Assembly (NCBI GenBank): GCA_029262635.1
Contig: JAJCZA010000002.1
Span: 62,001-126,000, forward strand
DNA from: Vampirovibrionales bacterium
Lineage (GTDB): Bacteria; Cyanobacteriota; Vampirovibrionia; Vampirovibrionales; Vampirovibrionaceae
Direction: 5' to 3'
Length of the DNA: 64,000 nucleotides
Within the stretch, counting starts at the first letter, position 1. Each line of letters opens with the position of its first letter. Below are positions 35,326-44,172 of this stretch, one piece after another. Under the pieces are notes generated by a model. The model was not told the origin of the DNA, searched no databases, and saw only the letters and a program-made list of their open reading frames with translations. Both the position numbers and the translations under genes were made by a program.

Positions 35326-36648
35326 TTGACTATTTCCCCTCCTCATTCGATCATGCCAAAAACATTCGCTGACTTTACGTCTTTGGCTTCGAATACCGAT
35401 TCTCCCTATATGACCTCTCTATCAGGTCAAACGTTTGGGAAGACCCCACCCTGGATCACTCAGCAAGAAGGGGAAAAAGTATTTCAGTCGGAGGGTGTTA
35501 TTTCCTTAAAACGTGCTGGGACTTTATTTGCATTGGGTGTTGCCGGTGCGTATGGCGGGAGCGCCATTTACAAGAAAATGTTTAAAGAGGTTGGGAAGGG
35601 TGTTGCCTTAAAAAATTTAAAGGGTTTTGAAAAAACGGTTCACAACGAGAGTCAAACGTACCTGAATATTCAGAATCCTTTGCTGGCACTTTATACCATG
35701 GCCGTTGAAAAGCCTGAATTTAAAAAAGTGTTTGGCACGTATATTGGTGCCAGTATTTTGGGCTATCTTTCGTCCAGCTTAATGCAAGGAGCGCAAGAAG
35801 CCTGGGTTCGACGGGAAGAGATGGGGATTCGAGCCAAGCTGATTGCCCGGATGAATGGCACGTTTCAACAGAGTATTCGCATTAAGCAAAATATGGATGA
35901 TGTGTTGCACACTCGGGCACGTCAACAGATTCAAATCCTTTTGCAACAGCATCAAATTGCTCATATTGAGAGATTAATGGACGAGACCCTCCAAGTAGAA
36001 TCTCCAGAGATTAATCGGCATTATTTTTATGAGCCAACCCACCGAACATCATCCTCCCTCCATTTTGGGGGAGATGCCCGTTCTTTTGGCGAACCTTTCA
36101 AGGATTCTTCGCCTGATTTTATCAAAGCCCTGGATGTGTTCTTTGTAGGTGTTGGGGTTTCTGTGGGTTTGCTGCTTCAAGGCTTTGGTAAAGTGGTTAA
36201 AACATTGGGCGGTGCGCTTCGAACGTCAGTCAATAAGGATCAGATGATTAAAAGCGTTTCTCTGTACGATAGCGAAGCGTTACTGGCTTTATTAAACAGT
36301 AAAATGACCGTGTTAAGCTATGGTCTTCTGGTGGGTGTAGCGGCGGCCGGTAAGTTGGTGGTCGATGGGCTTCGAGAGATTGAAGTAACTCAGGTTCATT
36401 CAGCGACAGAGTATCGGTACCAAAAACACAATTGGGAAGTGTTGGATCCGGGGTTTCATCGAATCTCTGAAGAAGAAGCGCTCAATTATGCGTTAAAGCA
36501 ATTGGCGCGGGATTTATCACGCTTGAAACGCAACCCGAAAAAATTAAGAGAACGGATTCAGGCGATTTTAACCAACATCGGCCGAAATTCTGCCCCCAAC
36601 TATTTCCCCATGACCCCGCCGGTTGGGTTGGTTGTGGCCCGAAGTTAA
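35326..36648 (+). CDS. B12-riboswitch-controlled membrane protein of unknown function
   Basis: I prefer TTG 35326 with AAAGAGA upstream (440 aa) because MTISPPHSIMPKTF resembles N-termini of other small proteins here (for example MINTISPQAIQPKF). ATG 35353 is the alternative. The protein has about four hydrophobic segments (near residues 70-90, 130-150, 280-300 and 335-355) and an amphipathic middle. It contains an internal HFGG. No transporter, corrinoid or enzyme signature is visible, so the B12-linked role is unknown. Confidence 0.65.
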   Translation: MTISPPHSIMPKTFADFTSLASNTDSPYMTSLSGQTFGKTPPWITQQEGEKVFQSEGVISLKRAGTLFALGVAGAYGGSAIYKKMFKEVGKGVALKNLKGFEKTVHNESQTYLNIQNPLLALYTMAVEKPEFKKVFGTYIGASILGYLSSSLMQGAQEAWVRREEMGIRAKLIARMNGTFQQSIRIKQNMDDVLHTRARQQIQILLQQHQIAHIERLMDETLQVESPEINRHYFYEPTHRTSSSLHFGGDARSFGEPFKDSSPDFIKALDVFFVGVGVSVGLLLQGFGKVVKTLGGALRTSVNKDQMIKSVSLYDSEALLALLNSKMTVLSYGLLVGVAAAGKLVVDGLREIEVTQVHSATEYRYQKHNWEVLDPGFHRISEEEALNYALKQLARDLSRLKRNPKKLRERIQAILTNIGRNSAPNYFPMTPPVGLVVARS

Positions 36649-36687
36649 ACGAGGCCAGGCTAAAGAGATTTAACTTTTTGCTTGAAT

Positions 36688-37539
36688 CTAACGAGCGATT
36701 AGGGCTTGGTACTCGCTGGCGGAAATAAATTTGAAATTTCCATGGATTCTGGAGGCATCGAGCTTGAGTATTGAGCCCTCCGGTTGGTTGATGATTAGTT
36801 GGGGGTGGTCAGGGTCGGTTTCATCTACTTGGGAGCCCTCCGGATAGACAATTAGCCCGGGGTTCATTTTGTTGTCAGTGTTCTTAAAGAAAATCTGGCT
36901 GGTTTCACCCAGAACGGCTGCTCGTTCTAACCGAAGTATGGGCGTGCCGGTATGTGGGTTACACCCTGTTAGTGTGATGTCACTATGGGCCGTTCCATAG
37001 AGCCTAACGCCTTCAGTGGATTGAATATCTCCTCCCACCACGCCAGAGTGCTGGATAAAAACACTCCCCTTATTGCTTTCTGCCTTGCCGAAGACCATCC
37101 CCTCTATAAATAAATTGCCTTCTAGAGAGGTTGCGTGGCCCACCTTTCCCGTTTCTCTGATGTCCATTCGTCCTTTAGCCGTAGCATGGCCTAAGATGGT
37201 TCCTTCTACGTCCATATCCGGGATGCCCTCCTCCTCTGGGAGGAGACTATTTGAGTAAGCGCTTTTAACGATCCCGGTTTGTTCGATGAGCATTCGCTTC
37301 GCTGAATAAGCATGGCTAAGCACTATACCTCCAACAAACATTCCCCCTTTGGATAAGGCGTTCAGGACGGTTGTTGATGGGGAAATAGATAACCCCTCAT
37401 TAGGAGTAAATGTTGTGTCCCCCGAAAACTGGATTGTATCCTGAGGGTGGGAGAATGAGAGTTTGGCTCCTGAGAATTGTGGTGTTTGTGGAGGTGCCAT
37501 TGGGCGAGGTTGGGCTGGCGAGAAGGAAAGTGAATGCAT
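36688..37539 (-). CDS. Bactofilin-like beta-helix protein with two QFSG motifs
   Basis: The 283-aa protein has two copies of the peptide QFSG in its first 40 residues (TPQFSG and DTIQFSG), then a repetitive segment from about residue 60 with regular hydrophobic spacing and short turns (G-x-A-x-S-x-x-G-x-V). That is typical of right-handed beta-helix polymer-forming (bactofilin-like) proteins. No signal peptide is seen. Such proteins form cytoplasmic or membrane-associated scaffolds. The assignment is by pattern only. Confidence 0.6.
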   Translation of the reverse strand: MHSLSFSPAQPRPMAPPQTPQFSGAKLSFSHPQDTIQFSGDTTFTPNEGLSISPSTTVLNALSKGGMFVGGIVLSHAYSAKRMLIEQTGIVKSAYSNSLLPEEEGIPDMDVEGTILGHATAKGRMDIRETGKVGHATSLEGNLFIEGMVFGKAESNKGSVFIQHSGVVGGDIQSTEGVRLYGTAHSDITLTGCNPHTGTPILRLERAAVLGETSQIFFKNTDNKMNPGLIVYPEGSQVDETDPDHPQLIINQPEGSILKLDASRIHGNFKFISASEYQALIAR

Positions 37540-37647
37540 TGAGCGGGGTCCTTTTTAATGGAAATGAGAATTAAAGGGGTATCCGAATAAAAGCACCCTC
37601 CCTCTTTTAATTGCTCTGAAGAAGTTAAAACATTAAAAAAGATGAAA

Positions 37648-38388
37648 TTAGCTGTGGTTTTCTACGCCGAGTAGGTATTGGTAGGAGGTGGGAACCACCT
37701 GCTGAGTCAGTTTCTCCAAGGCGTCGGCAAATTCCCGGATTTCATACTGAGCGCCGGGATGTTGGCGTAATTTAATAAAATTAACCAGCGCCTGAAGCGA
37801 GGCGGTCCAGTAGTATTCGGTGTAGATGCTCAGGGGTAGAACGCCGCGGGCTTGCTCGCGAGCTACGCCTGATTCAATGAGGTTCTGATAGAGTTTGAGC
37901 GAATTGTCGCAATGGGTGTCGTAAGCGGTTTTTAGTTTGCCGTCCGGGTCGCTGACGCAAACATTGGTAGAGGCTTGCTTGTTATCGTCCGATTGGGTTC
38001 GAAATCCGTCGGGGGTGTAAAAGTCAAATTCAGAGGCGTTAACATAACGCAAGCTCACTTCGTTCCAGGCATGATCCACAGTCGGCATTTCGCTGTAGGC
38101 AATCCCGACTACATGTTTGTACCATTGGCGAGCGACGAATTCGGGTACTTTGCAGTGAAACTGAAGTTGAACATGGCGAAACGGACTCCAGTGCTTGTGG
38201 TCAGCGAGGAATTTAATGAGCTTTTTATCCCCTTCCGAGAGTTCGGTTTTTCGTTTGCCAAATGACACACGAGCCGAGTTCACCACCGTTAGATCACTTC
38301 CCAAAGCGTCAACCAGCTCAACAAAACCGTGGTCCAGCACGTCAATATGGCGGGTCTCTGTCTGTTCGTTTGTCATTACCGGACTCAT
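37648..38388 (-). CDS. thyX: FAD-dependent thymidylate synthase ThyX
   Basis: ATG 38388 (MSPVMTNEQ), with GAGGAAC upstream, gives 246 aa; the frame extends further to 38475. It has WSPFRHVQLQF, VARQWYKHVVG and WNEVSLRYV. The classic ThyX RHRxxSxNE motif appears here as RQWYKHxxG with an insertion before NEVSLRY, which resembles the cyanobacterial/cyanophage ThyX form. It methylates dUMP to dTMP using methylene-THF, NAD(P)H and FAD, linking dcd and folate genes of the window. Confidence 0.9.
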   Translation of the reverse strand: MSPVMTNEQTETRHIDVLDHGFVELVDALGSDLTVVNSARVSFGKRKTELSEGDKKLIKFLADHKHWSPFRHVQLQFHCKVPEFVARQWYKHVVGIAYSEMPTVDHAWNEVSLRYVNASEFDFYTPDGFRTQSDDNKQASTNVCVSDPDGKLKTAYDTHCDNSLKLYQNLIESGVAREQARGVLPLSIYTEYYWTASLQALVNFIKLRQHPGAQYEIREFADALEKLTQQVVPTSYQYLLGVENHS

Positions 38389-38551
38389 GGCAAAAGTTCC
38401 TCTCTCAATCTCTAAACTGTCTCTATTGTAATGGGTTTCAGTCGGAACCCCAAGGCATGTTAAGGGCTTTGCCATGAGTCTTTACAGTCCCGTCTACTTT
38501 AGTTACTATTGGCCTAGCAAATTAGAGGGATAAATTAAGGAGATAGAAATC

Positions 38552-38953
38552 ATGATCAACACAATAAGCCCACAAGCCATCCAGCCCAAATTTGGTATTC
38601 CAGGAGTGGAAAGGGAAGAAAGGTCCTTTAGCACGAGTCTGGCCAACTGGCTTCATTCGATGAAGGATGAAAATGAAGGTCGCACTCCCACGAATGAAAA
38701 CCACCCTGCAAGCCAACCTCCCAGGTATACAAATTTTATTAAAGGGAATTTATGGGAAACGCTTCCACTGTTTCAACAGCCCGTTGCTTCACCGCAATTG
38801 TTAACCCAATGGGTTCGCCGATTAGCGGTCGAGTCGGCGTTTCATGATATTGGGAAGCCCGGAGATGAAATACCCGTGATGAAGCATATTTTAAACACGG
38901 AGCCGAATTTACCCCCAGATTTTCGGGAACACTTGGTCAACTTAACCGCTTAA
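38552..38953 (+). CDS. QPKFG-motif protein, array member 1
   Basis: This 133-aa protein starts MINTISPQAIQPKFGIPG; the I-Q-P-K-F-G peptide ends at residue 15. Later, QPVASPQLLTQWVRRLAVES matches member 2, and N-terminal residues match member 3. It has no signal peptide or membrane segment. The start is preceded by GGAGATAG. It is one of three tandem, modular small genes. Function is unknown. Confidence 0.65.
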   Translation: MINTISPQAIQPKFGIPGVEREERSFSTSLANWLHSMKDENEGRTPTNENHPASQPPRYTNFIKGNLWETLPLFQQPVASPQLLTQWVRRLAVESAFHDIGKPGDEIPVMKHILNTEPNLPPDFREHLVNLTA

Positions 38954-39094
38954 ATCTTCTGGATCAATCGAATACTCTTTTGTTCAGGGCCTTGCGAGAA
39001 GGGTTTGACTGTCTTGGCAATTTTAGGTGCTAGTGTTATAGTAAGTCGAGTGAAATAAGAAGTAAAAATAAGAACTAAAAGGAGAATAGATATC

Positions 39095-39409
39095 ATGTTA
39101 AATTTGCAATCTGTACAACCCAAATTTGGGTGGCTTGGCTCTGAGTGGATTAGCCCTATGAAGACTTTCGATAAAAGGGTCTCAGAGAAACTCAATGTGG
39201 AATTAATGAACCTTGGCCCTTTATTTGAACAAAAGCCGTCAGTAGAGCTTCTTCTTCCTTGGGTACAGCAATATGCATTAGAATCCACCTTGAGAAAGGG
39301 GACAAGAGCAGAAAAAAAGCAGGCTCTTGAAAATACGCATCAGCCTTCCAATGATTTACCACTTGTACTTCGAGCACGGCTTCAGGAGCGTATGGACTTA
39401 TATGCTTAG
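39095..39409 (+). CDS. QPKFG-motif protein, array member 2
   Basis: This 104-aa protein begins MLNLQSVQPKFGWLG. A central stretch LLPWVQQYALEST is similar to LLTQWVRRLAVES of member 1, showing paralogy. AAAAGGAGA precedes ATG. No known domain is recognised. Confidence 0.65.
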   Translation: MLNLQSVQPKFGWLGSEWISPMKTFDKRVSEKLNVELMNLGPLFEQKPSVELLLPWVQQYALESTLRKGTRAEKKQALENTHQPSNDLPLVLRARLQERMDLYA

Positions 39410-39440
39410 CGTTTAAGTTGTATTGAAGGAAATAAAAAGT

Positions 39441-39674
39441 ATGATCAACACACAACCCATCCAACCCAAATTTGGTATTCCAGGAATGACAAAGGCAGAA
39501 AGAGAAAAAACAGGGTTACCTGGCCTGACAATGAGCCAATGGATGGCGCAAACAAGTATTCCTGAAGATGAAGCATTTAGCCCAGATGAAAAATTGAGCA
39601 CTCCCGAACCGACAGAGATCCTTAGAAACAAGGTGTGGCAATCTTTAAAGAACTGGTTCAAGGGAAGTAATTGA
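39441..39674 (+). CDS. QPKFG-motif protein, array member 3
   Basis: ATG 39441 has GAAGGA upstream (77 aa). The N-terminus MINTQPIQPKFGIPGMTKAE is close to member 1, but the rest is a short charged tail ending in a W-F-K-G helix, so members share modules rather than full length. The stop lies directly against the convergent GH8 gene. Confidence 0.65.
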   Translation: MINTQPIQPKFGIPGMTKAEREKTGLPGLTMSQWMAQTSIPEDEAFSPDEKLSTPEPTEILRNKVWQSLKNWFKGSN

Positions 39675-41054
39675 TTAAATCGCTTGAATCAATCGAATCA
39701 ACGCATCCAGCGTTTTTTGTTTGGGTTGACTGTTGAGCCGTTGGATCGGCTTGGCGTAGCGGGTTTTTTGATAATAGTCATGGGCCGCTAACCCAAACCA
39801 AACCCAGTTCTGGGCGTAGTAGTCCTTTTTATCACCCCAGAAAGCCTCCTGGTGCAAGGAAGGCAACAGTTGTTGATCAATAATGGCATTGGCCGTAACT
39901 TTGTTGGTCAGGGTTAAACCCAATAGTGATGCACCATAAGTTGAAAGAGAAGGCGATTTTACCTTGTTATTTCGTTCAATGCCATCCACCGTAAGTGTTT
40001 CGGGCAATCGATTTTTTAGCGCCCAATAGCGCTCAAGAAAGTTGGATTTTTTTAAAAAGGCCAAGGCACGGGGATTGTTAGGGGTTAGCAGGTGATCCAT
40101 GCCGATGCGCCAGTGAACCCGAATAGCGTCGTAGCCGTAGTCACTGCGTTGGTCTGAAGTCTGGTAAAAGAGGCTGATCTTTTTATCCGGTTCCAGTGAA
40201 AACAACAGCCAGTTAGGGGGCAGTCCGGTTCGGGTCTGGTCAGTGGCCTGATTAAGAATATAATATGAGGAATCCACCAGCTCAAGCCAATGATGTTCCG
40301 GGTTGGTGTCGACTTCGGCGAAAATCCGGTAGGCGTAAGGCGCAAAGTATGACGGGTTAATCAGTTCAGCCGTGATGTCATTTTTATGCCAGTCGCCCGC
40401 AAATAACACCCGACCCGCCGGGCTGGCGCCCGTGTTTTTATTCCAGAAATCATGGAGAATGGCCAGTGCGTCGGTTTGATACTGAGGTTCCTTCCAGATG
40501 CGGGCGGCAAGAATCAAAGCCAGTGCGATGTCCTGATCAGCGTCCGAGGCGGATTCCTGATTGAGGACCCCCCAAGTACCGTCAACAGATTCCAGCTGGG
40601 GTACGGTTTTAACGAGAAGTGTTGGGGTTTTTTCCTCGGAATTTATGATGGCTTTTGGGTTTAAAATCGTTGTTGCTTCAGCGTTGGGCAGTTTACCCCA
40701 ACGCCATGCGAATAGCTTATCGCTCCGAGGGGCTTGCAGGTTGTTGATGCTCCATTGATAGACCCGGTCAAAGGTCTCTCGGTCGTTCATCCACACGGCC
40801 CGGAGCATGGCATAGCTCTGACCTTCTGAGGTGGAAATATTCTCAGCGTTGGGATCCCGTACCCGACCATCGCTTTGGATAAAATGGGCTTTATACCCTA
40901 CCCATGTGGATTTTAAGAGAGAGGATAAGTTCGATTGAGCGTGGGATAAGGCTGGGTTAACCCCTTGAATAACCAGTAGGAAGATCAGGCTGAGTACAAG
41001 CATTCTAAAAACCTTGTCATTCCCGTGGGGGAAGGGTACAAAGGGCAGAGACAT
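39675..41054 (-). CDS. Secreted glycoside hydrolase family 8
   Basis: The 459-aa protein has an extended N-terminus and a hydrophobic signal segment (about residues 18-38, cleavage near SHA^QS). It then shows the GH8 pattern: TSEGQSYAML with Glu77 as probable general acid and ASDADQD with a catalytic Asp. GH8 enzymes hydrolyse beta-1,4-glucans, chitosan or xylan. The start is 1 nt after the thrS stop, so it is in one transcript with thrS. A shorter start at MLVLSL is possible. Cell-wall or biofilm degradation is the likely role. Confidence 0.86.
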   Translation of the reverse strand: MSLPFVPFPHGNDKVFRMLVLSLIFLLVIQGVNPALSHAQSNLSSLLKSTWVGYKAHFIQSDGRVRDPNAENISTSEGQSYAMLRAVWMNDRETFDRVYQWSINNLQAPRSDKLFAWRWGKLPNAEATTILNPKAIINSEEKTPTLLVKTVPQLESVDGTWGVLNQESASDADQDIALALILAARIWKEPQYQTDALAILHDFWNKNTGASPAGRVLFAGDWHKNDITAELINPSYFAPYAYRIFAEVDTNPEHHWLELVDSSYYILNQATDQTRTGLPPNWLLFSLEPDKKISLFYQTSDQRSDYGYDAIRVHWRIGMDHLLTPNNPRALAFLKKSNFLERYWALKNRLPETLTVDGIERNNKVKSPSLSTYGASLLGLTLTNKVTANAIIDQQLLPSLHQEAFWGDKKDYYAQNWVWFGLAAHDYYQKTRYAKPIQRLNSQPKQKTLDALIRLIQAI

Positions 41055-41055
41055 G

Positions 41056-43050
41056 TTATTTTTGTCCTACGGTTTCGGCGACTTCGATTTCGGTCTTACC
41101 GTGAGAGACGATCTCTCGGTGAAGTTGTTCCATAAATCGATCGAAGGGCAGGGCGCCCAAGTCGCCACGGGCACGAGAACGGATGGCGACGTGCTGGTTT
41201 TCAATTTCCTTATCGCCCATCACCAGCATGTAGGGGATTTTATCTAACTGTGCTCGCCGGATTTTGTTGCCGATGGTTTCACTGCTGTCGTCCACAAACA
41301 CACGAATACCTTCATCCGCCAGTTGACTGGCGAGGGTTTGACAGTGCGCCACGTGTCGGTCGGCGATGGGGAGGAATCGAACCTGTGTAGGAGCCAGCCA
41401 TGTGGGGAAAGCACCGGCGTAATGTTCGATGAGAATTCCCATAAACCGTTCCATACTGCCGAGGATGGCTCGATGGATCATAATGGGTTGTTTGTTCTGA
41501 CCATCAGAATCTTTATAGCCGAGTTCAAACCGTTCAGGCAGGTTGAAATCCAGCTGAATGGTCGAGCATTGCCAGCTTCTGCCCAAGGTATCCCGTATTT
41601 TAAAGTCAATTTTAGGCCCGTAGAAAGCACCATCGCCTTCGTTAATATCGTAAGTCAGGCCATAAGCGTCTAACGCTTCTTTCAGGGCGGATTCAGCCAA
41701 GTCCCACTTTTCGAGATCACCCACGTATTTTTCCGGGCGGGTGGAGAGTTCCACCTGAGCAAACGACATGCCAAAGACTTGAAACAGCTCGTCGGTGAAT
41801 TTAATCAGATCCAGAATCTCGGCTTTGACTTGATCTGGGCGGCAGAAGATGTGGGCGTCATCTTGTGTAAATCCCCGAGCCCGGAACAGGCCATGAACCA
41901 CGCCGGATTTTTCGTATCGGTAGACGGTGCCAAACTCGGCGATGCGGATGGGTAATTCCCGGTAGCTGTGGAGGGAGTTCTTAAAAATCATGGTGTGCAG
42001 AGGGCAGTTCATGGGCTTGAGGATGTATTGCTGTTCTTCAATGTCCATGGTGAACATATTTTCCAGATAGTGGCTGGTGTGGCCGGAAATATCCCAAAGA
42101 TCTTTTTTTGCCAAATGAGGCGTGTAAACGCTGACGTAGCCTTCCCGGCGGAGGCGCTTGCGTAGGTGGTTTTCCAGTTCTTCCCGCACGGTAGAAAGGT
42201 TTGGGTGCCAAAGGACGAGACCGGGGCCAATTTCGTCCTTGATGCTGAACAGATCCAGCATGTTGGCCAGCTTGCGGTGATCCCGCTTTTCGGCTTCCTC
42301 GCGTAGAGCTAGGTAATCGGTCAAATCCTGCTTACTCCAGAAGGCCGTAGCGTAAAGGCGTTGGAGTTGCTCCCGGTTCTCATCGCCCCGCCAGTAAGCG
42401 CCAGCCACACTAAGAAGCTTGAAGGTTCCGGGCTTAAGCCAGGAAGTGTTTGGCACATGCGGCCCTTCGCAGACATCGAACCAGACGTCGTTGTTGCTGT
42501 CATCGATACAGTAGTATAGAGTGGGCGAGTCTCGGTACTTATCCAGAATTTCGGCTTTAAATTTTTCGCCATCGTTTTGAATCTGACTGATGAGCGTGTC
42601 TACGTTTTCGACGTCCCGCTGAACCATCTTTTGCCCGGCTTTGGCGATGCGGGTCATTTCGGTTTCGATTTTCTCAAAGTCGTCGGGGGTCAGTTGGTGA
42701 TCCGGGATCTCGAAATCGTAGTAAAATCCATTTTCAATGGCCGGGCCAATGGCAATTTTTGCGTTGGGATAGAGGTTTTGGACACTCTGCGCCAGAATGT
42801 GAGCTGTGGTATGGCGAAGGATTTCCAGAGATTCTGGATCTTTTTTAGTTAGCAGACGAACGGTGTCGCCCTCCTGCAGGGGGTAGTTGAAATCTTTAAT
42901 GACATGATCCAGTGTCGCGTTTTTAATGACACAGGCCACCGCCGCCTTCGCTAAACCCGGCCCAATGGCCGTTGCTAAATCGTACGCTGAGGCTCCTGCC
43001 GGGAGTTCGCGCTGTGAACCGTCTGGAAGGGTAATGTGAATTGTGCTCAT
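41056..43050 (-). CDS. thrS: Threonyl-tRNA synthetase
   Basis: The frame is open to 43245, but MSTIHITLPDGSQ at 43050 is the conserved TGS-domain start (664 aa). TGS, second editing domain (HTTAHILAQ), class II catalytic core with FGTVYRYEKSG and GSMERFMG, and a C-terminal anticodon domain appear in order. It charges tRNA-Thr and proofreads serine. Confidence 0.96.
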   Translation of the reverse strand: MSTIHITLPDGSQRELPAGASAYDLATAIGPGLAKAAVACVIKNATLDHVIKDFNYPLQEGDTVRLLTKKDPESLEILRHTTAHILAQSVQNLYPNAKIAIGPAIENGFYYDFEIPDHQLTPDDFEKIETEMTRIAKAGQKMVQRDVENVDTLISQIQNDGEKFKAEILDKYRDSPTLYYCIDDSNNDVWFDVCEGPHVPNTSWLKPGTFKLLSVAGAYWRGDENREQLQRLYATAFWSKQDLTDYLALREEAEKRDHRKLANMLDLFSIKDEIGPGLVLWHPNLSTVREELENHLRKRLRREGYVSVYTPHLAKKDLWDISGHTSHYLENMFTMDIEEQQYILKPMNCPLHTMIFKNSLHSYRELPIRIAEFGTVYRYEKSGVVHGLFRARGFTQDDAHIFCRPDQVKAEILDLIKFTDELFQVFGMSFAQVELSTRPEKYVGDLEKWDLAESALKEALDAYGLTYDINEGDGAFYGPKIDFKIRDTLGRSWQCSTIQLDFNLPERFELGYKDSDGQNKQPIMIHRAILGSMERFMGILIEHYAGAFPTWLAPTQVRFLPIADRHVAHCQTLASQLADEGIRVFVDDSSETIGNKIRRAQLDKIPYMLVMGDKEIENQHVAIRSRARGDLGALPFDRFMEQLHREIVSHGKTEIEVAETVGQK

Positions 43051-43206
43051 GGTGAAAGAATCCGCCTTAATGCTTAATGACAGGCTTTTATTATCCCCGA
43101 AGCGGGGCTCTAAATAAAGCGGGTTTTTTACGTGCAAATTTTCGTGTGTGGCGTATGATAAGTCTGTATTTTGATCCACTATTTTTTGAAAGGTTTTTTG
43201 CGAACG

Positions 43207-44172
43207 ATGACCCAAATAACGAAAATGACTGTTGCAATTCCTCAAATTAAAGCGACGAGCTTTCTAACCGTGGCGGACTTATCATCGGAGGAATTGGTTC
43301 AGGTGTTGGATTATGCGGCACACTTAAAGGCGCTTCGCAAAGCCGGAACCCCTCATCCTTTGCTTCAGCGAAAAGCCGTGGCCATGTATTTTGAAAAGCC
43401 CAGCAACCGGACCCGAGTTAGTTTTGAGGTGGGGATCTTCGATTTGGGTGCCCACCCGTTTATGTTGCGTAAAGAGGAAATTAATCTGGGCGTTCGGGAA
43501 ACTATCGCCGACACGGCCCGCACCCTGAGCCGTTACGTGGATGGTATTATGATCCGAACCTTTGCTCAAAAGGATGTGGAAGAGTTGGCCGAGTGGGCTA
43601 CGGTGCCGGTGATTAACGGTCTGACGGATGAGCATCACCCGTGTCAGATTCTGGCAGATTTGCAGAGTATGCGGGAATCCTTTGGCCCGGACTTAAAAGG
43701 CCGTAAGCTGGTTTTTGTAGGTGATGGCAACAACATGGCCCATAGCTTGCTGGAAGGTGGGGCTTTAATGGGTATGGACGTGACCATTGCGTGCCCGGCC
43801 AGCCATCAGCCGTTACCGGCTATTGTGGATAAAGTAAAAACAATGGCGGCTCAAACGGGTTCGACTATCGAAATTTCGGATGATTTGGAGAAAGCCGCCG
43901 AAGGTGCTTCGGTTTTGTACACCGACGTATGGGCGAGCATGGGACAGGAATCCGAGAAAGCCGAACGAGAAAAGGCGTTTACCCGCTTTCAGGTGAATGC
44001 GGAGCTATTGGCCCGATCAGAGTCGGATGCGATTGTTCTCCATTGCCTCCCGGCGCACCGGGGCGAAGAGATTACAGCAGACACGTTTGAAAAATACGCC
44101 GATATTATTTTCAACCAGGCTGAAAACCGCCTTCACGCTCAAAAAGCCATCATGGCCGTGTTGATGGGTTAA
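43207..44172 (+). CDS. argF: Ornithine carbamoyltransferase
   Basis: ATG 43207 gives 321 aa; the frame opens at 43171. Motifs SNRTRVSFE (carbamoyl-phosphate site), HPCQILADLQ and HCLPAHRGEE are all of the OTCase family. It makes citrulline from ornithine and carbamoyl phosphate. It is divergent from thrS across a 156-nt spacer. Confidence 0.95.
   Translation: MTQITKMTVAIPQIKATSFLTVADLSSEELVQVLDYAAHLKALRKAGTPHPLLQRKAVAMYFEKPSNRTRVSFEVGIFDLGAHPFMLRKEEINLGVRETIADTARTLSRYVDGIMIRTFAQKDVEELAEWATVPVINGLTDEHHPCQILADLQSMRESFGPDLKGRKLVFVGDGNNMAHSLLEGGALMGMDVTIACPASHQPLPAIVDKVKTMAAQTGSTIEISDDLEKAAEGASVLYTDVWASMGQESEKAEREKAFTRFQVNAELLARSESDAIVLHCLPAHRGEEITADTFEKYADIIFNQAENRLHAQKAIMAVLMG

Noticed and set aside
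43051-43245. Longer thrS N-terminus of 65 residues
   Set aside because: The TGS domain begins at the Met coded at 43050; the extra residues would cover the divergent argF promoter region.
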